Assembly: GCF_030272615.1 (NCBI RefSeq)
Contig: NC_081415.1
Location: forward strand, 422,497,757 to 422,561,756
Source of the DNA: Cryptomeria japonica
Lineage: Eukaryota > Streptophyta > Pinopsida > Cupressales > Cupressaceae
Length of the DNA: 64,000 nt
Reading direction: 5' to 3'
The translations under genes were made by a program, and so were the position numbers. Position 1 is the first letter of the stretch, and each line of letters opens with the position of its first letter. Shown here one piece after another: positions 1 to 11,093 of the stretch. Under the pieces are notes generated by a model. The model saw only the letters and a list, made by a program, of their open reading frames with translations. It did not search any database and was not told the origin of the DNA.

Positions 1-240
1 CATCTTCATTATCGTCCTTATTATAGTCCTCATTTACATCCCAAGGGTTTGCATAAGTCCTTGCATAGTCCTCATTATCGTCCTCATTATAATTCCTATT
101 TACGTCATCATAATCTTCACATAAGTCCTTATTTGTGTCTCATTAACCTCCTAGTTCATTTTAGTGTCATTATAATCTTCATATTATTCCTTGTTTAGAC
201 TCCTTATACATCTATCTTAGTCCATCATCATTTGCATAAT
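1..240 (+). repeat. Degenerate short repeats in gypsy leader
   Basis: The stretch is built of imperfect copies of a unit close to CATTATCGTCCTCATTATAG, with runs of 'gtcctcattat' and 'ataagtcctt'. It has no open frame on either strand. It lies upstream of the first gag-like peptide, so I read it as part of the untranslated leader of the host gypsy element. It could also be unrelated low-complexity DNA, because the 5' LTR is not in the window. Confidence 0.45.
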
Positions 241-347
241 CATCCTTGAAAGTCATAGCATGTGTCCTAATGAGTCTACCAGGTGATGGGTTGCTCCCCT
301 TCGAGCAACCTAATCTAGTGCCAAATGAAAGTCAACGATAAATCATT

Positions 348-524
348 GATGACTTAGATAACTTGGCTTGGCAATTAAAGACAAGCGCACCTCTGTACAT
401 AGGAGTCGAGTTTGAGCTAGATAGAGAGTATAAGATTGCCCGCAGAATCGATAGAGAAATTGCAGCAAAAATTCTTCGACAAGAACTTGAAAAACTTGCG
501 TTACAAAAATCTCAAAGTACTTAA
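348..524 (+). pseudogene. Possible N-terminal gag/leader peptide remnant
   Basis: A 58-codon open stretch without a start codon encodes a charged, helix-prone peptide (for example REIAAKILRQELEKLALQK) that ends at TAA 522-524. It lies about 130 bases upstream of the main gag frame and in a different frame. Its smooth amphipathic pattern suggests real former coding sequence. I do not recognise a domain. It may be the N-terminus of the gypsy gag or a short upstream ORF. Confidence 0.4.
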
Positions 525-651
525 CAAGTTTCACGTCCTAATCCCCAATAGAGAGTTAGGTATAGTGTTGGATACCTCAATTTTTGGTCTAGAGTCTTGT
601 ATTCATACCCAAGGTCTGTTATCGTCAAGTGTCCTCATATAGAAGTCTTAA

Positions 652-3104
652 ATGCTCATCACAAGGTCACAAAAGGCAAAGAGTAAAATGGACCCAAACA
701 ATGACCTGTCAATTAACTCTACTTGGAACATGGATATGTCAAGTAGTCAAAACTCACAACAGTCAAATCCTTATGGCATGCCACCAATACACAAGCTACA
801 ACAAAACTTAACACATGAAGAAATTGAGTCAACTCAAAAGGACCCACATGTCCTTATGATTTTAAATGCTCTTATAAACAATGACAAAGATAGATATATT
901 TCTTTGTTATTACAAAATGGTGCCAAGTTACCTCAAGGTTTTGATGTCACAGTGATCTTACCACCAAGAATTACCTTAGGTCAAAATAGCAGTCAAGTAC
1001 AAAATGTAACACAAACACAAGCTATGACTTCAAGTTCCTCCCAAAATGCATCGACTCGAGTAACTTTGGTGTCAAATACAAGTTCTCAAGCAAGTGCATC
1101 ATCCTCAACCATCAATGTTAGCACCCAAACCCAGGCTACTATAACCTCTCAAACCACACCAGTATTATCAAGTGCTTCGGCACCAAGTCAAACACAATCC
1201 TCACATGTTTCTCATATGAAAAATGTGACTCAACCTCCGGTTTCCTACTCAATAGGTTCTACATACAGTCATTAGAACATAAACCCAGGTTCTGCTAATA
1301 CGATGGGTACAACCCAACCAAACATGGGTTCACAATTTGCTTATTTTACTATACCCAGCAAAAGTCACCACACGCAGAACTATAGTTATGGTACATTTCA
1401 ATAACCTCCTATTTATTCTACCACAAATCCTTTTGTGGGAAATATACACACGCAAAATGCACCAATGACTCAAATAGAAACTCTAACCCAACAAGTGCTA
1501 AATCTACAACAACAACTGACAACTATGCAAGCTGGTAACGACAAAAAGAGTTATACAATGCAGGACTTACGTCATTATCCCTTTGATCATACAATATACA
1601 TGCCTGCTTTACCTCCACATTTTGAAACACTGAAATTCGACAGATACCGAGGGAAAGGTGATCTTAGAGATCACATCAGAGAATTTTTCACTACATGTAT
1701 AGAGGTTGCACAAGAGGACACCTATATAATGAGATTGTTTCCAATAAGTCTCAGAGGTCCTACTTTGGAGTGTTTTTCACACCTCCCACCAACGATCACA
1801 TCATGGGGTGAACTAGCTGAATAACTCATTCCAAACTTCTCACATAACATTGACACCCCAGTTACATTGATGGATCTATGTGCTGCAAAACAATATGAGA
1901 ATGAAACATTCACATCCTTCTTACAAATATGGAGATCTCTCTATAGAAGATGCAAGACTATTTTTTTCCGAAACTGAGCAAGTTGACACGTTTTCAAAGA
2001 ACTTAATTCCAAAGATTAAGTACCCTATACAAATGCAATGTTTGACCTCAATCAAACAAATCATTGAAAAAGGATTTAAAATGTGAGAAGGGACTTGTAG
2101 AACAAGGTATCATAAAATATGGAACTTCTACAAATAACACAAACAATGATAAATCCAAGTTCTAGTCAAGAAACACGAATGTGACCAATGATGGTGTTGT
2201 AGATGCTCGTATAGTGAAAAGAGTTCAACCGATTGTATCTCTACAAGGACCAATTCAATCATCTAGTCAGAATAAAAGTCAGTATATAGAAAATAACACA
2301 ATGTCAACAAATGCAAACACTGCACAAGCTACAAAGACAAGATTCCCAAGAATGAATGCTTAAAAAAGGAACTATTCACCACTGGGTGAGACAATTGAAT
2401 CAACGTTAAAGAAATTAATACAGACAAATATGATCACTTTGTCAGAGGTTAGAGTGTATGAACTAGGTCCTTTCAAACCAACCTGGTGGAATGATAATGA
2501 TTTATGTGACTATCATCGTACAAAAGGTCATAAGACTGCGAGTTGCTATAAGTTGAAGAACCTATTTCAAGATCTGATAGATCAAGATCATATCACAGCT
2601 GACACCAACAAAACTTCAGCAAAAACAAATCACACCATCTTTAAAGACCCTTTTGTAAAACATGACAAAGGTAAGGCATCGACATCAAGAACACAAGACA
2701 ACACTGCTAACTACACAAAAGTCTCATATGACTATACCATTCATGCCATTAGCTCAGGAGATGCAGTAAATGTTGATTCAAAAGAAGAACTTGATAACGA
2801 TGAGCAAAATCAAGGGACTTATAACTATGATAACCAAGTCTGCATGATGTCAGAAGCACCAAGGTATGATAAAGATGGGAATCTCTATCTTATGGACTGG
2901 GGGCAAGAAGAACCACCTTATTCAGGATGGTTTGAAGATGAGATTATAGCAAAAATCATGGATGTCAGAATTTTATATGATGACTATAAGATGGGATATG
3001 AAATAAACCTTGATAACACAACATATGTTGAAGAAATATCTCTTACAAGAGATAATACAATGGCTACTATCACAATAATCCAAGAGATAGGGATTGTGCA
3101 ATAG
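652..3104 (+). pseudogene. gag: Tat gypsy gag, broken
   Basis: Gag is the RNA-binding capsid precursor of the element. The first part (652-1275) is a Ser/Thr/Gln-rich low-complexity tail. The same frame continues through stops at 1273 and about 1402 into 1435-1824, where the retrotransposon gag capsid fold is visible (FDRYRGKGDLRDHIREF, then SLRGPTLECFSHLPP). It breaks again at 1822 and shifts frame near 1950. A knuckle of form CX2HX4HX4C sits at 2505-2546 (CDYHRTKGHKTASC), followed by the usual LKNLFQDLID helix. The C-terminal part (2892-3045) holds a DWG..EE..P...WF block that recurs upstream of RT. Several stops and at least two frame changes make it non-functional. Confidence 0.8.
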
Positions 3105-3136
3105 TTACACGCAAATCAAAAGTAATCTTACAAGGA

Positions 3137-3919
3137 GTGTCATTAAATCATTCACCAGCAGTAGAGAACAATAATGTGGTTGAGCAACCGAAGAAAACAC
3201 CAACACAAATATCCCTTTTTGAGTTGTTGAGTATATCACCGAATCATAGAGCTATCCTAGATGAAGCACTTCAAGACTCAGTAGTCGCCAAAGACATAGA
3301 TGAAAATACTTTCCAATCCATGGTAGGGAATCTGGTTGATTCTACCTGTATTTCTTTCAAAGAACAAGATGTTCCTAATGATATACCTTTCCATAATGAT
3401 CCATTACATCTATAGGCTTACATACATAAGAAGAAAGTCAGAAGAGTACTCATAGATGGAGGAGCCGGTCTTAACATCTGTACACTAAAGTTGGTCAAGG
3501 CATTGGGCTATTCTTAACTTCACATTGATCCTACAAAGATAATAAACATCAAAGCATATGATGATGAAGAACACCCTTCAAAAGGTGTGGTTTCACTACT
3601 AATACAAGTGGGACCTATCACAACAGAGGTTACTTTTCAAGTCTTGGATAGAGAACTGGGGTATAATATGCTCTTAGGCCACCCATGGATTCATACCATG
3701 CAGGTTGTGCCTTCGACATTCCACCAATGTGTTAAGTTCCCATACAATGGTATTGAGATCACCATCCAAGGTGATCAGAACCTATTTCAACATTGTAATC
3801 ACTTAAAGGCAAGTGTGGGTAACCAAGTACCCATTAAAGCAACACCGCTTACTACACAAATGAACTCATTGACAATAATAGAAGCACATAAAGATACACC
3901 TACAACATCTTCTTTATAG
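3137..3919 (+). pseudogene. PR: Tat gypsy aspartic protease region
   Basis: This is a retroviral-type aspartic protease that would process the gag-pol precursor. The catalytic segment reads VLIDGGAGLNIC with the Asp codon at 3455-3457. DGG in place of DT/SG also occurs in the second Tat element of this window, so it seems to be a family feature rather than damage. Downstream, the flap and second strand are visible (VLDRELGYNMLLGHPWIH), followed by the typical VVPSTFHQCVKFPYNG block. One frame runs from 3137 to 3919 with stops at 3413 and about 3515, so the unit is dead. It continues in the same frame into the G-patch part after the stop at 3917. Confidence 0.8.
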
Positions 3920-4018
3920 ATTAAGGATGTCGGTTGTGAAGAATACTCCATTTCAAGTACGTCAAATGTCAGACAATTATCTTTTTCTCCTAGATCTTTT
4001 GGGAAACCTCAAAACATT

Positions 4019-4291
4019 GTGATGAAACAAGATAAAGGAAAAGAGATAGTCAAGTACTCAGATTCATGCTCATTCATTAGATGGGGAGACTTACAGGAAG
4101 AACCCCTAGATGAAGATGTCAATCAATGGTTATATAAAGAAGAAGATGACATGACAATACCTAGGTTACCTTTAGATCAGTATGGCAATGGTTTCACAAT
4201 GCTACAAAAATATGGGTATGATGGTACCACAGGCCTGGGACTACAAAAACAAGGAAGATTAGAACCTATTTTTGTTGGAATCCAAGAACAT
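4019..4291 (+). pseudogene. G-patch domain between protease and RT
   Basis: The frame is the same as the protease frame. Residues about 55-84 (4181-4270) match a G-patch: GNGFTMLQKYGYDGTTGLGL, then QGRLEPI. G-patch domains bind nucleic acid or helicases, and also occur next to the protease of betaretroviruses, so an RNA-related role in particle formation is plausible by analogy. The domain is cut at 4291 by a reverse Copia solo LTR. The missing end (NQGLGY) is readable just after it, at about 5205-5225. The segment before the G-patch has an RWG..EEP...W block resembling the repeated DWG motif. Confidence 0.65.
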
Positions 4292-5177
4292 TGAGAGGGG
4301 GGGTGGGGTGAATCAATGTTCTGTCGGATATAATATTTTTAACCTTATTAACAAATCCACTTAATAACCGGTATGCATAAAAGAAAGTAACAATAAGTAA
4401 TATTAATGCAACCACATGAATCAACACCATAACACAAAGATTTATACATGGAAAACCTCAAAGAGGAAAAATAACAGTGGGATTGGTGACCCACAATATC
4501 TATTAACTGGCCAACTAAATAAATATTACAAGAGGGGACTGCACATGCAGGAAGGCACACTGCTCATCACAAAAGGAGCCTCAGTGACTACAAATACAAA
4601 GAACTGGATTACAAAAAAAACTGAACTCAGAATGTGCATTTGCTATGCTGAGTGAGTTTCAGTTAAAGAACTGTCTGCATCGGTTAAATTGTAACCTCCC
4701 TTACCGATAGCTTAGAATGCTTCCCAAACCTCTAGACAAATAATCAAGACCGATTATAGATCTTTACATTCGCATTTATCGATCAAGATCTTTCTCGCAT
4801 ACCATCACATAGCCTACTGCATCTCTTATCTATCATATCCACAAAATGACCTAACCCAGACTGCCTTAAATACTCATTTACATGAATAAACATAAATGTC
4901 TTATGTCATCTTACAATTATATTTCAAATGATAAGACACATGTCGGCCCAAACAAAATATAAACATGAAAAATATGATTGTTTCCGCTTCCATGCTTACC
5001 GGATCAATCTCCTATGTCGTCCTTAGAATACCATTTCCAAGTTTGTCGATTACATGCTTGTTGATTCCCTAAATGTCGGTGAAGTGAATGTCGTTTACCT
5101 TGATTGTCAGATCTCCCATGAAGTGTGTTTCTAGTAATGACAACACCTATAACCTGAATGAGTGTCAATTGCCAACA
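4292..5177 (-). mobile_element. Solo Copia-type LTR, reverse orientation
   Basis: On the minus strand this runs from TGTTGGCAATTGACACTC (5177 downward) to CCCCCCTCTCA (4292), so it has TG...CA ends. Its inner part resembles the LTRs of the full Copia element at 32284-38971: both have the block around 'ctgcatgtgcag', the 'gagcagtg' block and the C-run before the end. No internal coding or second LTR follows, so it is a solo LTR left by recombination. It splits the G-patch coding part from the rest of pol. Flanks AACAT and GTTTT do not match, so I see no clear target duplication. Confidence 0.7.
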
Positions 5178-7058
5178 GTTTTACCTCAACAAAACCCAAA
5201 GAATCAAGGGTTAGGATATAAGCACGTTCTAAAGATAACAGAGGCAAGACAATAGACACTTGACATATTGAACAAACTTAGGCTACCATCAGAGTACATA
5301 CCTTTGAATCAATTATCAACACGGGTATTTCCTCCTTCATCTCAGAGAAATAAGAAAGCAACAACATATCCTAGTATGGAGTCAGATGGAGTCAAATGGT
5401 GAAGACATGAGGCATCTTCTACAAGAAACTAATGCAGAATCATCTAAAAATATAGTACCTAAAAGATCTTCACAAGCAAATGTGATAACAAAAACTGGCT
5501 TAGCACCTACAAATGAGCCTAATCCTTGGATTTTGTCAATACTTTTACCAAGGGAAACAAACCTAGCTCTACCAAACGAATTAAATAAAGAAAGACTGCA
5601 ATGTCTTATACTAGGATTGAGAAGAGTTTCCACCACACAAAGGAGATCCACAAGTCAGGAACCAATTCGGTTACAAGAACAAGATGAGATAAGTGACACA
5701 ACCTCAGACAATGGAACATACATAGAAAGTGTGACAGATTCTCACAACTATGAATTTCTATCTAACCATGATAGTAGCCCACAAGCAATAGACATGACAT
5801 ATGACAACCAACCACCCATTGATGATGACATTTCCTATGAGGATATACTGGGTCATCCAAATTCAGTAAAACATGTTCAAAATAACCAAGTACGTGTGCT
5901 ATCCGAGACTTTTTCAAAAGAAATAAAGCAATGACTTGCCCCTTATACATTCACATTTAATTGACTGGGGGCGAGAAGAGTCACCAACTCTAGACTGGTT
6001 TAAGAATGATGAAGCTATTGCAGAATTTATTGGTGTCGGAGAAGGGTTTCCCCATGGTGATCATAAGGCAGGGTTTGCTATAGACTTGGATAGAACAACA
6101 TACTTTGAAGAGGCAAGTTCCTCTATGTCAGAAGATACGGTTGAAAGTGATAACAATGGTAAAAGAAAGTTAGATAAACTCCCTATTGAACAAAAGAATT
6201 TGACAATACTCATGGAAAAGACTAAAGAACTCAATATAGCAGAAGGAGAAGTTATACAAAATATCCACTTAGTGGAATCATTAAATTAGGAAGAAAAGGA
6301 CAAGTTCATACAGTTCTTTAAAAAATGCTCGATAAATTTTTCTTGGTCATATGCAGATATGTCAGGTTTAGATCCAGAATATTACATCACTTACGATTGT
6401 TATCAGGAATCAAACCGTACAAACAAAAACTCAGAAAGATGCATCCACAGATTGCATTACTGGTAAAAGTGGAACTACACAAACTTATGGATGTGGGCTT
6501 CATTAGACCTATTGACTATGTAGAGTGGATATCCAACCTAGTACCTATGACTAAGCCCACTGGGGGCATAAGAATCTGCACAAACTTCTGAGATCTAAAT
6601 AAGGTATGTCCTAAGGATGATTTCTAGTTACCTAGCATAGACATGATAGTTGATCTAACTACTGGGAATGAAATGCTTTCACTAATGGATGGTTTCTCAG
6701 AATACAATCAAATTAGGAGTGCACCAGAAGATCAACACAAGATGACATTTACCTGTCCATGGGGAACATACTGTTGGAATGTCATGCCATTTGATCTTAA
6801 GAATGTTGGGGCAACATATCAAAGGGCTATGGCAACATTATTCCATGACATGATCAATAATATCATGGAGGATTATGTTGATGATCTACTAGATAAATTA
6901 AAAAGAAGAGAAGGTCACCTGGAAGTCCTTGCTAAGATATTTGATCGATTAGAATAATGCAGTCTCAGATTAAATCCAAAGAAGTGTGTGTTCGGTGTCA
7001 CAACTGGAAAACTTCTAGGCTTTATTGTTTCTAACATAGGAATTGAGGTAGATCCAGA
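5178..7058 (+). pseudogene. RT: Tat gypsy reverse transcriptase region
   Basis: This resumes host gypsy pol after the solo LTR. It starts with the end of the G-patch and then a linker of about 350 residues, which contains a second copy of the DWG..EE..WF block (5960-6120). The RT begins near 6345 (SYADMSGLDPE), passes IKPYKQKLRKMHP, and has both catalytic regions: LMDGFSEYNQI (Asp at 6688-6690) and YVDD at 6874-6885. The thumb/connection (NPKKCVFGV) follows a stop at about 6955. There are stops and shifts near 5930, 6287, 6345, 6590 and 6627. Catalytic residues remain visible, but the frame is broken. It ends where a solo LTR inserts at 7059. Confidence 0.85.
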
Positions 7059-7231
7059 TGTAACGTCATAAAATTGTGACCCTTACAATTTTGACCGCAT
7101 TTTAGGCCCTCACCTTTGCAACTGCATCTCCCTACTCAATTGGGACCCCTCTTTGTATCATCCTTTTGAACCTCCTCCTTTTTTAGCTCTTGTGCCACCT
7201 TGTGACCCTACCCAAGCCCTAAAATAAGATA

Positions 7232-7317
7232 GGATAGGGGAGTGGTACCCCTATCCCCCTTAATACAGGGGCGTGGTGCCCCTTTCCCCCTTGGATAGGG
7301 GTGTGGCACCCCTATCC
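7232..7317 (+). repeat. Three tandem GC-rich hairpins in U3
   Basis: Three inverted repeats lie head to tail. 7232-7256 has 9-base arms (ggatagggg/cccctatcc). 7267-7283 has 6-base arms (aggggc/gcccct). 7293-7317 has perfect 11-base arms (ggataggggtg/cacccctatcc) around a TGG loop. All share the core GGGG-y-GTGG-n-CCCC. They sit about 120 bases before the TATA box. The related LTR at 24739 has a similar hairpin (24948-24964), while the LTR at 18347 has almost none, so the copy number varies within the family. Confidence 0.75.
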
Positions 7318-7437
7318 TCCCTCTTAGGGTGGCCCTAAGATGGGTCCATCCGGCTCTTGAACATAATTGTCTTTTTGGGGACTTAAATTCTCCTACATCA
7401 GCCTTCGATGAGATGAAAATTAGTCATCTTAGGCATG

Positions 7438-7445
7438 TATAAAAG
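7438..7445 (+). promoter_or_regulatory. LTR TATA box
   Basis: TATAAAAG within 'catgtataaaagg' is a good match to a plant TATA box. It sits about 380 bases into the LTR, where the U3/R boundary is expected. The equivalent place in the related LTR at 18347 reads 'gtatttaagg', a weaker form. Activity is not known. Confidence 0.55.
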
Positions 7446-8309
7446 GATACTTAATTCCCTCATTTAAGAGGAGAGAATATTGGCAAAAATTGGGTAAACA
7501 AGCGAAAGGTCTCTATTATCGTCATCAAGCATTCAAGTGTTCAAGCATCCATCAAGTCTTCTTATTCATGTGTCTTCTCCATTCATCCATTGGAGAAACA
7601 TTACAACATTCATTTGCAAGCATGTGTGTGTGTTAGGGTTTTGTCATGTTACATGCCATTTCATGCAATACTTGTGATTACATTCAAGAAGCAAAGCAAT
7701 CATCATCAACAAATTGCAGATCTACAAGGTTTACATTTCCATTATTTACATTTAAGTATTTGCAATTACTTTCTTTCAAGGTTGATTCCTCAACCGGGGT
7801 TGACTGAGGCAAACCCCTATCCACAACCCTTCTTCCCTTCTTTTTTGTGTGTAGGTTGTAGGTGCACAACTGTAATTGCAGTTTTAGGCTTCATTTTTAG
7901 AGACAGAAAAACCCTTTTCGGCGTGTGGATCTTTCAGAGGACTAGGTGCAACTTCAACCTAGTCCCGATGACTTTTCTCCAAATTTGCAGGGCAGATCTG
8001 TTTTAGTCTCAATATCTCATATCCAAAGTTACAGCGCGATCCTGAATCGGTAGCTCCTTATTTCATCCATTTTATCTCCATTTTCTACATAGTCAACAAG
8101 TCAACTTATCTATTTACAAAAGAGGGCAAATTAATTTTCAATCCTTGCAATCCACTTGGTATTCACATCCTTAGTTCCCTTGGATTTGGATCTAGTGGAT
8201 TCAAGCCCCTCTTTTGAATGTAAATTTTCTCCCTAGTGAAAATCATCCTAGTGGTTTCCTTTCTCTCTCCTAGGTGGGGAACCACTAGGATCCAATTTTC
8301 CACTTTACA

Positions 8310-9812
8310 CCAACAAAAGTCAAAGCGATGCAACCTTCGTCAACACTCAAGAAGTTAAGAGGATTACAAGAAAGATTTCAGTCTATAAGAAGGTTTATAG
8401 CACAGCTAGCAGATAAATGTCACCCATTTCAGCATTTACTCATAAAAGGAGTTACCTTCAAATGGATAGAATAGTGCCAAGAAGATTTTCAAGCTTTAAA
8501 AGATTATCTTTTGAATACTCCAGTATTAGTTCCACCTACTTAAGGAAAGCCTTTATTACTGTATATATCAGCCACAAACTCATCTTTGGGAGACCTTTTG
8601 GCACAACATGACGATCAAGGAAAGGAAAGAGCAATCTACTATATAAGTAGAACCCTAATTGGATATGAGCTTAATTACACTCCTATAGAACGAGTATGTC
8701 TAGCAGTTATCATCGCATTCGAGAAGCTTAGACACTATATGCTAAGTCACAAAGTTCAACTCATAGCACAATTTGATCCACTCAAGTATTTGTCGAGAAG
8801 AGCAACATTAATTGGAAGATTGGCCAAGTGGGTCATGATTTTAAGTGAGTTTGACATAGAGTATGTGGACAGAAAGGCAATCAAAGGGCAAATTATAGCA
8901 TATCAATTAGAAAAAACTCCCTTCCAAGACAGTCACCCGCTACTAGTGGATTTTCCTGATGAATATGTGTTTACATTGACATCATCCACCACTTGAAAAT
9001 TATACTTTGATGGTTATTACACAAATCATGGAGCAAGATTGGGATTCTCTTCATCACCCCTCAAGGTGATTCTATTTTGAAGTCATTCAGAATCAATTTT
9101 CCTCGTACAAACAATATAGATAAATATGAAGCTCTCATCATAGGACTTTGTACCGCTATACAGTGGAGGATAAAATAATTACAAGTATATCGTGACTCAC
9201 AATTGATTGTCAATCAAGTCAATGATGACTATAACACAAAAGATGATAAACTGATGCCTTATAAACAAATGGAAGAAGATTGTGAAGAACATTTCGGTAA
9301 CATCACTTTTGAGAAGATTCCAAGAATGCAGAATAAGGCAGCAGATGCCATGGCTACAGTAGGGTCTCTCCTAGACCTCCCTAACCATGAAACTCAGTTC
9401 GAGTTCATTGTAGAACAATTGATCGTATTGGCATATAAGATTCCCTCATCAGAATATGTATGTGTAATTGTGGGTCCTAAATCCCCATGGTATAACAAGA
9501 TATACACATACACATAATCAATATATATCTCCTGATTTGTCAAGAAATCAAAAGAAGACTCTTATTGTTCAAACATCCAGACATACCATTATTGCTGACA
9601 CATTGTACAAAAAGATCCTTGATGGGACACTTCTTTGATGTCTTAATTTTGAAGAAGCGCAACTTGCATTGAAAGAGGCACATGATGGAATTTGTGGTGC
9701 ACATCCAAGTGGCCCTGCACTATCAAAGAAGTTACTAAGAACTGGATACTATTGGCCTCCTATGGAAAAGGATGCCTACAAATATGTATAGAAGTGTAGA
9801 CAATGTCAAGTG
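8310..9812 (+). pseudogene. Tat gypsy RNase H, second RNase H and integrase zinc finger
   Basis: Pol continues after the solo LTR. 8310-8996 holds the tether and first RNase H: YISRTLIGYELNYTPIERVC, then IGRLAKWVMILSEFDIEYV. 9000-9490 holds a second RNase H of the plant Tat type: YFDGYYTNHGARLGFS, NNIDKYEALIIGL, YRDSQLIVNQVNDDY, then MQNKAADAMA, so D, E, D and the last D are all visible. 9670-9812 is the HHCC zinc-binding head of integrase (AHDGICGAHPSG, GYYWPPMEKDAYKYV, CRQCQV). Stops and shifts occur near 8470, 8540, 8994, 9175, 9640 and 9790. The unit is cut at 9812 by a LARD-like insertion and resumes at 17240. Confidence 0.85.
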
Positions 9813-10790
9813 TGAAGAGGGGAAAAACCAGCAAGGTGGATTGAGGTGGTTAGTGCACAAACAAAACACTAAAAGATATTAAAACATGAAACATGCATAA
9901 AACCACATAAAAACATAAAGACAAAGCTTATACCTTTCTATTTTTACCTCTCCCTTGGATTGAGCTTGATGAAGTGGATGATGAGGATGCGCCCTTGATG
10001 CTCCACTTGATGTGTTGCTTGCTTGATTGTGATGTGGATTGATCTCCTTTGCTCAACAAGAATAATGGTTTTGATAGGATTATTGGATGGACTTTGGATG
10101 GATTTGAATTGAAAGATTGGAGAAAGAAGAGGAGAAAAGAGTAGCATGACAATGCATGAGAAGTGGATGATTTGTGAGGAGAATAGGCTCCAATTTATAG
10201 ATTGGAGAAGGCCAATGGAGGGCCAAGATTGATTTGATTATGAAGGGTTGAGATTGACTTTAGATAGAAGGCATGGATCAAGGGTGTCTTTGGAAAATAA
10301 ACAGGAATATAAAATTCCTTTGGAAAAAGGGGGGAGAAATTTGAATTTCAAACATGAGGAATTAAAAATTCCAAAATAAGGATGCATTGAGGGATTCAAA
10401 GAAATTTGAATTTCTTTGAGAGACTCAATGTTGATGTGACATGAGTGGGAATTAAAAATTGAGGGATAATGATAATCATGATTATGAGAGATTCTAGAAG
10501 GATTAATTAGGTTGTGGGATTAGGAAAAGTGATTTGTAGGAATCACATGACTAGGTTAATTAATTAGAATTAATTAACTAAGTGGGTTTAGAAGAAATAA
10601 TTATTGGAGGGGACTTTAAAGGAATAGGGGAATAATTAATTTATCTGATAAATTAATTACTGGACAATAGTGATAGGATTAATTAAATTGGATCTAATTG
10701 ATTCTGAGAGGAATGAGGATAACACAATTAAAGTCAATTAATTATGTTGATAGGCTTAAATTAATTAAATATTAATTTTAGGTGTCTACA
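9813..10790 (-). repeat. LARD-like element 3' LTR
   Basis: On the minus strand it runs from TGTAGACACCTAAAA at 10790 to CCCTCTTCA at 9813. A TATA-like TATAAATTG lies on the minus strand at about 10192-10200. It is AT-rich with many TTAATTAA-type blocks. The last 24 bases (9813-9836) have no match in the other LTR, which suggests that the right LTR lost its U5 end together with the primer site. Confidence 0.8.
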
Positions 10791-10805
10791 TTTTGCCCCT
10801 CTTTG
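10791..10805 (-). other. Polypurine tract before LARD 3' LTR
   Basis: On the minus strand the sequence just before the LTR reads CAAAGAGGGGCAAAA, a purine-rich primer for plus-strand synthesis. The host Tat element has nearly the same tract (31276-31288, AAAGAGGGGCAAA) before its own TGTAGACACC end. This supports a shared replication machinery. Confidence 0.7.
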
Positions 10806-10854
10806 ATATAGCATCATGAAATGATGTTATATCAAAGAAGAATAAAACATAATG

Positions 10855-11093
10855 GAAGAAAAGGATAAGGACTAGTAGCATGATACCCCAGTTATGAGAT
10901 GAAGAAAAGGATAAGGACTAGTAGCACGATGCCCCAATCATGAGATGAGGAAGAAAAGGACAAGGACTAGTAGCATGATGCCCCAGTTATGAGATGAAGA
11001 AAAGGATAAGGACAAGTATCACGATGCCCCAGTCATGAGATGATGAAGAGAAGGATAAGGACTAGTAGCATGATGCCCTAGTCATGAGATGAG
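10855..11093. repeat. Five tandem 46/49-base repeats
   Basis: Five units start with 'gaagaaaaggataaggacta' or close variants and contain 'gatgccccagtcatgagat'. Units alternate between 46 and 49 bases because a trailing GAG or GAT is present or absent. They lie close to the 3' LTR of the LARD-like element, in its untranslated part. Confidence 0.8.

Larger units (their letters stand above)
7059..8309 (+). mobile_element. Solo LTR of the gag/protease-only family
   Basis: It starts TGTAACGTCATAAAATTG and ends ACTTTACA. It matches both LTRs of the element at 18347-25938 at its start, in the middle (the 'aggtgcacaactgta' block) and in its general layout. The left flank CCAGA and right flank CCAAC look like a decayed 5-base target duplication. 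Gypsy coding is DPD before it and TKVKA after it, so removal restores the pol frame. The U3 part has three GC-rich hairpins (7232-7317) before a TATA box. With no internal region present, it is a solo LTR. Confidence 0.8.

Noticed and set aside
7590-8006. 138-codon + strand ORF
   Set aside because: It lies inside the solo LTR; the matching region in the sister LTRs (19000 and 25500) is open in different frames, so there is no conserved protein.
7059-8309. GC-rich hairpins as a bacterial-type terminator
   Set aside because: The setting is a plant LTR and no T-run follows; read as U3 repeats instead.
9928-10152. Ser-rich ORF on the minus strand, repeated at 16369-16593
   Set aside because: It lies within both LARD LTRs. 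Presence in both copies only reflects the LTR repeat, and the low-complexity Ser run gives no sign of selection.
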